From Bacillus sp. (in: firmicutes) (GTDB lineage: Bacteria > Bacillota > Bacilli > Bacillales > Salisediminibacteriaceae), in the NCBI GenBank assembly GCA_021208645.1, contig JAJOJL010000044.1, forward strand, positions 1-55,554: a stretch of DNA of 55,554 bases, read 5' to 3'. Numbering within the stretch: position 1 is the first letter of the stretch; every line of letters begins with the position of its first letter. The notes beneath the pieces were generated by a model, which was not told the origin of the DNA, did no database searches, and saw nothing but the letters and a program-made list of their open reading frames with translations. The translations under genes were made by a program, and so were the position numbers. Shown here piece by piece: positions 49,034 to 55,554 of the stretch.

Positions 49034-50527
49034 ATGACGTCAGCTATTGATGGATTATCAGCTTTTAATGCAGACTGGTCTTTAATGACTCCGGAAATCG
49101 TTTTAGCAGTTCTTGCATTAGTAATATTCACGATCGACTTTATGACTGGAGTCCATGGGAAAAAACCTTTCCTTGGTCGTCTCAGCATCGTTACCCTATT
49201 GATTACGGCAGTGTTAGTACTGTTTACAAATAGTAGTGGAGGGTCCATTGCCCATATTTTTGTGGTTGATTCCTTCGCGATGGTCTTTAAGTTAATCATT
49301 CTATTAGGTGTAGCGTTAGTCATTGGGATCAGCATGTATTATTTAGATAAAAACGAAGATGTTTATCAAGGGGAATATTATTCATTAATGCTTTTTGCTA
49401 CCCTTGGTGCAATGCTCATGGTTTCTTCTGCAGACTTAATTACATTGTTTGTAGGTTTAGAAATCCTTAGTATTTCATCTTACTGTTTAGCTGCATTCAA
49501 AAAACATAACCGTAAATCCACAGAGGGTGCCATTAAATATGTGGTACTCGGTGGAACAGCATCTGCTTTCATCCTTTACGGTATGAGTTTCTTGTATGGG
49601 TTAACAGGGACGACAAGTATTGTAGAAATTAGTGGAGCACTCGGAAACTTGTATGCAGATTACCCGTTCGTAATCATCATGAGTATTTTGTTCATGTTAG
49701 CCGGGTTTGGTTTCAAAATCTCTGCCGTACCATTCCACATGTGGGCGCCAGATGTATATGAAGGAGCACCGACTCCAGTTACAGCCTTCTTATCAGTTGT
49801 ATCGAAGCTTGCTGGATTTGCCATCATTATTCGAGTATTCTTCGTTACATTTGGTGGTGTCTATGATGAGTGGAAATTCGTCTTGGCGATTATTGCTGCC
49901 ATTACGATGATTGTTGGTAGCCTTGTTGCTCTTACCCAGAAAAATGTCAAGCGACTTATGGCATACTCTGGTGTGGCACAAGCAGGTTATTTACTTGTAC
50001 CACTTGCAACGCTTCCGTTAGGAACTGGCACGCCAGTATTTAACCCAATTAATATGGTAGCTTTCTACGGTATTGCCTATGTGGCCATGACGTTAGGGGC
50101 ATTTGCCATCATTACATTAGTAACAGAAGAGTCAAAGAAAGAAGATATAACTGCCTTTACTGGTTTATGGCAACGTTCGCCGTATATGGCCGTAGCCATG
50201 TCCATCTTCCTGTTCTCATTGGCAGGACTGCCAATTACAGCAGGTTTTGTTGGTAAAGCGTATATCTTTGTTGGCGCCATCTCTGGAGGTGCCTTGTGGC
50301 TTGCAGCGATCATGTTTGCAGCAAGTATCGTATCCTTCTATTACTACTTCGGCATCGTGAAGCAAATGTTTATGCGTGATGCAGAGGCTGAAGAGAAGGA
50401 ATTGAAAGTTCCAGTATTCCTTTCTTCCATCGTGACTATAACGGTAGCAGTAACAGTTATCCTAGGTTTCTTCCCAGGTGTAATTATGAACTGGCTCCGT
50501 AGTCTAGTTTGGATGGGATGGTTCTAA
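49034..50527 (+). CDS. nuoN: NADH-quinone oxidoreductase subunit N
   Basis: NuoN (ND2), 497 residues, about 14 membrane helices, the third antiporter-like pump subunit. Signatures are LFVGLEILSISSYCLAAFKK, GFGFKISAVPFHMWAPDVYE, GAPTPVTAFLSVVSKLAGFA and ALTQKNVKRLMAYSGVAQAG. Last gene of the operon; a strong terminator follows about 38 bases later. No nuoE, nuoF or nuoG precede, interrupt or follow the operon. Confidence 0.96.
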   Translation: MTSAIDGLSAFNADWSLMTPEIVLAVLALVIFTIDFMTGVHGKKPFLGRLSIVTLLITAVLVLFTNSSGGSIAHIFVVDSFAMVFKLIILLGVALVIGISMYYLDKNEDVYQGEYYSLMLFATLGAMLMVSSADLITLFVGLEILSISSYCLAAFKKHNRKSTEGAIKYVVLGGTASAFILYGMSFLYGLTGTTSIVEISGALGNLYADYPFVIIMSILFMLAGFGFKISAVPFHMWAPDVYEGAPTPVTAFLSVVSKLAGFAIIIRVFFVTFGGVYDEWKFVLAIIAAITMIVGSLVALTQKNVKRLMAYSGVAQAGYLLVPLATLPLGTGTPVFNPINMVAFYGIAYVAMTLGAFAIITLVTEESKKEDITAFTGLWQRSPYMAVAMSIFLFSLAGLPITAGFVGKAYIFVGAISGGALWLAAIMFAASIVSFYYYFGIVKQMFMRDAEAEEKELKVPVFLSSIVTITVAVTVILGFFPGVIMNWLRSLVWMGWF

Positions 50528-50565
50528 CAGTATAAGAAATTAGTTCCATAACGGACATAAATCTA

Positions 50566-50621
50566 CCTCTTTCACCGGATCTTACATTAAAAGTAAGTGT
50601 TTGGTGGAAGAGGCTTTTTTA
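50566..50621 (+). terminator. intrinsic terminator of nuo operon
   Basis: CCTCTTTCACC pairs with GGTGGAAGAGG, an inner CTTAC/GTAAG hairpin sits in the loop, and six T follow. Confidence 0.85.
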
Positions 50622-51125
50622 TGTAAAGGCAAGGTAAGCGTCCGCTTATAGCGATCACAGCTTATGTGAAAAATCGAGTTATTAACTTTTTTAAAATAGG
50701 GTATGTAATGTTAAGAAGATTTTCCAGTTTGTAGTGGGAAACTCTTCAATAGAACACTAAATCGTAGTTGTAACTAAATTGAAAGGTGGTGTAACGAAAG
50801 TACTAATTTGTAATACTTTTGTAATATTATGTGAATGAAATAAGCATTTTACACGTAAATATAGTAGTAAGTTATTTAATTTCAGTGCGAAAGGCAATAA
50901 AATACTATCCTGAATTAACTGTTTCCAAACTTAACCATAGGAAATTAGCGTAAATAAAGGTTTTTTTCCAAAAAAAGAAATAGCAATTTTCATCATAATT
51001 CGCTATTATTAACATTGTGGCCAAATAATTTTCTCGTAATAAAAACAAGGGAATATATGGTTATTGGACAAGTTTAATTAAGAAAACAAAAACTGTCATC
51101 GTAAAATGTGTTTGGAGGTAATAAC
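50622..51125. other. AT-rich gene-free interval before ywzB
   Basis: About 500 bases with no credible gene. A GGGTAT at 50699 preceded by GTTATT at 15 bases spacing weakly resembles a sigma-B promoter, but no gene follows closely. Otherwise I see nothing clear. Confidence 0.45.
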
Positions 51126-51359
51126 ATGTTGCAGAATTTGGGGCAACAAGCACTGTTAAGTATTTTTGTTTATTTAATGGTATTAACGATTGTTTGGTGG
51201 TCCATATCCTCTTTTAAAATGGACTTATTTGTGAAAGATCCAGATGATCCAAAGGCAAAGGTACTTGTCATCCTTATTGTCGTTGCCTTAACACATTTAG
51301 TTAGCAGTTTCTTGTTAGATTATTTAAATTGGTCCCTATTGTTAAGACACTTATTTTAA
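51126..51359 (+). CDS. ywzB: DUF1146 family membrane protein YwzB
   Basis: A 77-residue membrane protein with two helices (about 10-28 and 46-66) separated by the polar loop SSFKMDLFVKDPDDPKAKV. Matches YwzB (DUF1146), function unknown. ATG at 51126 follows TTTGGAGG. In B. subtilis ywzB lies after the ATP synthase operon and before ywmB-murAA-spoIID; here the nuo operon occupies the upstream side, an arrangement I recall from other Bacillus species. Confidence 0.88.
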   Translation: MLQNLGQQALLSIFVYLMVLTIVWWSISSFKMDLFVKDPDDPKAKVLVILIVVALTHLVSSFLLDYLNWSLLLRHLF

Positions 51360-51625
51360 AAACTGACGTCTAATGAAAAGAAGAGTTAATCGTAATTTGA
51401 AAGCGATAAATTCCGCTTTTTGGCGGTAAATCACAGTGTGGAATGTTAAAACATCAATTTCCATCAACTTTCCGCGTCTAGTATATCCCGCCCTATTGGA
51501 TTTATGCAAAATAAGCCAACTCCTGTCGAGTATTAGAGGATACTTCCATGTATGTCTTTCTCTTATAAGGCAACAATGCTAATAAGAGACCACGTTCAAT
51601 CGAACGGAACCGGGAGAGGGTATAC

Positions 51626-52396
51626 ATGGGGAAAAATTGGCAATTTATTTTGATACTAGCTGGACTGCTTTTGAGCTTTACCCTTCTTTTTGAAGAAAAT
51701 AAAACTCGTTCTGAAGATAATGTACAACTACCGCAGCACACATTGCAAATCATTGAAGAGGAATTAAATCCCTTGGACATTCGTTTGAATAATTACAATC
51801 TTTACGGTCGTAATCACCAAGATAAGATTCCCTCATACGATGAAGTAATGGAGTATCTAGAATTTTGGAAGCAGACGAATGATCGAGTTGAATGGACGTT
51901 TCAAGAAACAGAAGAAAGAGAAGCTTGGATAGGCACGTATACAGACCCAACAGAGACCTATACAGAAAGATTGGCGATTTACGTTAATCAACAAGGGGAT
52001 TTTTACAGCGCCTATACCATTTATGAAGTATCTTTTCTACCTGTTAAGGATTGGAAAAATTTGTTTTCGGAGCTGTTCGCTGACACCTCAACAATCTCTT
52101 TATTATATGCAGAGGACGTATTCGTAAGGGTGGAAGGAACAGTCGAAGGAAACGAGGCAGACAATGTAAAACAATGGGGTAATACCATTGTCAATGCATT
52201 ATCTGGAAAAGTAGTTGAAGGCATCTCGGAAGAAACGTTCGTCTCTTTGTCAGCACATACGAATTTATGGGGACAGGAGATCAACTCGAACGGACAACAA
52301 ATGAACTTACAAGTGGCGTTGCGGAATATCAGTCACGGATTGGGCGAAGAAACAACCGTCACAATTGGAACACCACTAATAACTACTGAATATTAA
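51626..52396 (+). CDS. ywmB: YwmB family TATA-box-binding-fold protein
   Basis: A YwmB-family protein of 256 residues. It has an N-terminal membrane anchor or signal (NWQFILILAGLLLSFTLLF), then an extracytoplasmic domain whose fold is related to TATA-binding protein, although no DNA-binding role is expected outside the membrane. Blocks include NNYNLYGRNHQDKIPSYDEV, then SLLYAEDVFVRVEGTVEGNE, LSAHTNLWGQEINSNGQQMN and LQVALRNISHGLGEETTVTI. Function unknown. ATG with GGGAGAGGG. murA follows after 32 bases, so the two are likely one operon. Confidence 0.87.
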   Translation: MGKNWQFILILAGLLLSFTLLFEENKTRSEDNVQLPQHTLQIIEEELNPLDIRLNNYNLYGRNHQDKIPSYDEVMEYLEFWKQTNDRVEWTFQETEEREAWIGTYTDPTETYTERLAIYVNQQGDFYSAYTIYEVSFLPVKDWKNLFSELFADTSTISLLYAEDVFVRVEGTVEGNEADNVKQWGNTIVNALSGKVVEGISEETFVSLSAHTNLWGQEINSNGQQMNLQVALRNISHGLGEETTVTIGTPLITTEY

Positions 52397-52428
52397 TAAT
52401 ATAGAATCTGGACGCGGAGGGGAATACG

Positions 52429-53753
<1,325 letters not shown>

Positions 53754-53841
53754 TGGTCGCTCTGTCCTCAGACATGGTACTACATCTCAATTGTTTGTGG
53801 CCAAGTAATTTGAGACAACAAATATAGGATAAATTAGTAAA

Positions 53842-53887
53842 AATCCCCTTTCCTGCATTGGCAGAAGAGGGGATTGCTTGCTTTTTG
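53842..53887 (+). terminator. intrinsic terminator of murA
   Basis: AATCCCCT...CCTGC and GCAG...AGGGGATT form a long stem with an ATTG loop, followed by GCTTGCTTTTT. Confidence 0.85.
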
Positions 53888-54194
53888 TAACAAAAGCAAT
53901 CCTTCTCCCTATGAATAGACTGTAAATACATATGTAACCCTCTTTAAATGGCAAATAACATTATTGAATTGCTAAATTCAAGTAATAGTCTTAATAGACA
54001 GACATAATGTTACAGGAGAGCCTATTTTTTTTTGTGAAAAAACCAAAAAAGTAGCCTATAAAGGGCATTCTAGCATGTCTAGTAAAGATTCTAGTATATA
54101 TTCTTGTAAATAGGTTCTAACTAGTAATAGGGAGTCATAGATATAGGGTGTAAGCTGATAATTCCTGTGAATCATTGGAGAGGTGACGTTGACT
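53888..54194. other. gene-free interval upstream of spoIID
   Basis: About 300 AT-rich bases. CATAGATA at 54136-54143 resembles a sigma-E -10 element, and spoIID is a sigma-E gene in B. subtilis, but I find no good -35 partner. No open frame of note. Confidence 0.35.
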
Positions 54195-55247
54195 ATGAAG
54201 CAATTTATGGCCATTTTCTTTATTTTTGTTACGATTGTGTTAGTGATTCCTTCTATACTTGTGGTTGGGTTTTCAAATGATGAACCAGGACCTAGTAATG
54301 GTGGAGGGTCTGCTTTAAATGGGACCAATGGGGATGATTCTATAGAAGTGAGCGAGGTGCAGGTGGAACCTAAGGTTATCAATGTTTTCCGAACAGAGAC
54401 GGAAACTGTGGAAGAGGTTCCGTTGGAAGAGTACATTGCAGGAGTGGTAGCTAGGGAAATGGATGCTGCTTATGAAATGGAGGCCTTGAAGGCACAAGCT
54501 CTCACGGCCAGGACATATATTATTAATTTACTCCTTTCGGGTGGAGACTTAGGGATTCCGGGGGGAGCGGATGTAGAAGACACGGTGGATTATCAAGTTT
54601 ATTCTAATGAAGAAGAAATGAGAGAGCGGTGGGGGTCAGATTTTGATTGGAAAATGGCAAGGGTAAGGCAAGCTGTCTATGCAACGGAGGCACAAGTGAT
54701 TACCTTTAATGGAGAACCTATTACGGCTTCTTTCTTTTCCACGAGTAATGGTTATACAGAAAACTCGGAGGAGTATTGGCTAAATGAATTTGCTTACTTA
54801 CGTAGTGTGGAAAGCCCGTGGGACCTAGAATCCCCACGTTATGCAGGAGAAGCGTCTTTTTCCGTGGAACGTTTTGAGCATTTGCTAGAAGTGTCTCTTG
54901 CCAATGGATCGGTGGGCAATGTTTTAAGTCGCACGACTGGTGGCCGGGTTGCCAAAGTAGAAATTGGCGGCAAAGAGTTTACTGGTCGGGAAGTTCGCAG
55001 CATTCTTGGTCTAGATTCCAGTGATTTTACCATTGAACGAATTGGTGATGTCGTTCATATAGAAACAAGGGGTTGGGGTCATGGTGTTGGTATGAGTCAA
55101 TTCGGCGCCCATGGAATGGCTCAAGAAGGTTACACTTATGAGGAGATTATTAAGCATTACTATCAAGGGGTGGAAATCCAATATGCAGGTCCAATAATCA
55201 CCTCTTTAATGGCTAAGGATGATGGAACTAAGATATCAACCCCGTAA
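54195..55247 (+). CDS. spoIID: stage II sporulation protein D SpoIID
   Basis: SpoIID is a membrane-anchored lytic transglycosylase that works with SpoIIP and SpoIIM to thin septal peptidoglycan and drive engulfment. One N-terminal helix (FMAIFFIFVTIVLVIPSILV) is followed by a Gly/Ser/Asn linker and the SpoIID domain: VPLEEYIAGVVAREMDAAYE with the catalytic Glu, EALKAQALTARTYI, ASFFSTSNGYTENSEEYW, and RGWGHGVGMSQFGAHGMAQE. ATG 54195 is chosen; TTG 54189 or GTG 54183 in the same frame sit nearer the GGAGAGG SD and are possible. About 350 residues, intact. Confidence 0.93.
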   Translation: MKQFMAIFFIFVTIVLVIPSILVVGFSNDEPGPSNGGGSALNGTNGDDSIEVSEVQVEPKVINVFRTETETVEEVPLEEYIAGVVAREMDAAYEMEALKAQALTARTYIINLLLSGGDLGIPGGADVEDTVDYQVYSNEEEMRERWGSDFDWKMARVRQAVYATEAQVITFNGEPITASFFSTSNGYTENSEEYWLNEFAYLRSVESPWDLESPRYAGEASFSVERFEHLLEVSLANGSVGNVLSRTTGGRVAKVEIGGKEFTGREVRSILGLDSSDFTIERIGDVVHIETRGWGHGVGMSQFGAHGMAQEGYTYEEIIKHYYQGVEIQYAGPIITSLMAKDDGTKISTP

Positions 55248-55308
55248 CAAGTGTGATTGGTGAAAAAATGAAAATGGTTTTGTTAGTTGGTTTGCTAATT
55301 GGTGAGTT

Positions 55309-55349
55309 TGTGCCTCAGGTTTGGACGTTGAGGCACAGGCTTTTTTTTG
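55309..55349 (+). terminator. intrinsic terminator of spoIID
   Basis: GTGCCTCA and TGAGGCAC form a perfect 8-bp stem with an eleven-base loop, followed by AGGC and eight T. Confidence 0.85.
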
Positions 55350-55388
55350 TTAGGAGGAATTTTTTTGGTGCTATTTGGTTTTGTAGGT

Positions 55389-55554
55389 TTTTAAAAGGAG
55401 GCAGGAGAGGAATTGATGTGAGAACCTCGGTTTAAATGCGTTTTCAACGGAGGTAGCAAAAATTTAATCAGCGAACCTCGATTTAAATGCGTTTTAAACA
55501 GAGGCAGTAGAGGAATTCATTAACGAACCTCAGTTTAAATCCATTTCAAAAACA
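55389..55554. repeat. tandem repeat, 51-52 base period, runs off window
   Basis: GAACCTC...TTTAAAT starts units at 55422, 55473 and 55525 (periods 51 and 52), with a partial unit before (from 55389) and the last cut by the window edge. Each unit can fold, because CCTCGGTT near its start pairs with AACGGAGG about 20 bases later. The copies differ at several positions, so the array is not recent. No coding frame is conserved across units. Confidence 0.7.

Noticed and set aside
50678..50704. Sigma-B promoter (GTTATT-N15-GGGTAT)
   Set aside because: The -10 is perfect but the -35 is poor and no gene starts within 400 bases.
55389..55554. CRISPR-like array
   Set aside because: Units are diverged along their whole length, with no identical repeat and unique spacer pattern, and no cas genes are seen.

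Overview
The window comes from an endospore-forming Bacillaceae (Firmicutes). The evidence is sporulation and germination genes (cotD, cotJABC, two GerABC receptor operons, spoIID), a Bacillus-type (class B) RNase P RNA, strong AGGAGG-type ribosome binding sites, frequent TTG/GTG starts, many T-tailed hairpin terminators, and gene order that follows Bacillus subtilis in several blocks: mrfA-mrfB / cotD / ypsA / gpsB / rnpB / ypsC; yneT-parE-parC; ywzB-ywmB-murA-spoIID. The S-layer-homology protein and the Rex-box-preceded complex I operon fit a B. subtilis relative rather than B. subtilis itself. I do not assign a species.

Layout. 0-5 kb: two CBO0543-like membrane proteins, a CapA-type phosphoesterase, YfbR nucleotidase, a CBS-domain protein and an M20 dipeptidase. 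5-13.9 kb: the DNA-repair pair mrfA-mrfB, a 2Fe-2S ferredoxin, a possible tiny membrane peptide, cotD, a terminal-inverted-repeat element, ypsA, gpsB, an RNase H-like gene, rnpB, the THUMP methyltransferase ypsC and a DUF2564-like gene. 14-18.3 kb: a GH18/S-layer glycosidase coupled to a lipoprotein, moaA, a second type of dispersed repeat and a HesB-like gene. 18.4-26 kb: M32 carboxypeptidase, a universal stress protein, yneT, and topoisomerase IV parE-parC. 26-36.2 kb: the cotJ operon and two convergent germinant-receptor operons on either side of a XerS-type recombinase. 36.2-39.3 kb: a GltC-like LysR regulator divergent from NADP glutamate dehydrogenase, then a second copy of the cotD-side repeat. 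39.3-40.7 kb: a long AT-rich gene-free region with palindromes, a perfect Rex-type operator and two candidate promoters. 40.7-50.5 kb: an 11-gene complex I operon, nuoABCDHIJKLMN, without nuoEFG. 51-55.5 kb: ywzB, ywmB, murA, spoIID, and tandem repeats running off the edge.

The strongest window-wide signal is technical. About eighteen genes, including ones normally essential (murA, parE, gpsB), are interrupted by indels of one or two bases. Most sit in homopolymer runs, and each reading frame is restored by adding or removing bases there. I read these as probable sequencing errors and annotate the genes over their full length; real mutation cannot be excluded without reads.

Most of the window is ordinary core genome, and I found no convincing new multi-gene system. 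The biological leads most worth a second look are the Rex box with an overlapping promoter ahead of a complex I that lacks the NADH-oxidising module, a LexA-like box inside the mrfA promoter, the paired germinant-receptor operons, and the dispersed and tandem repeats.
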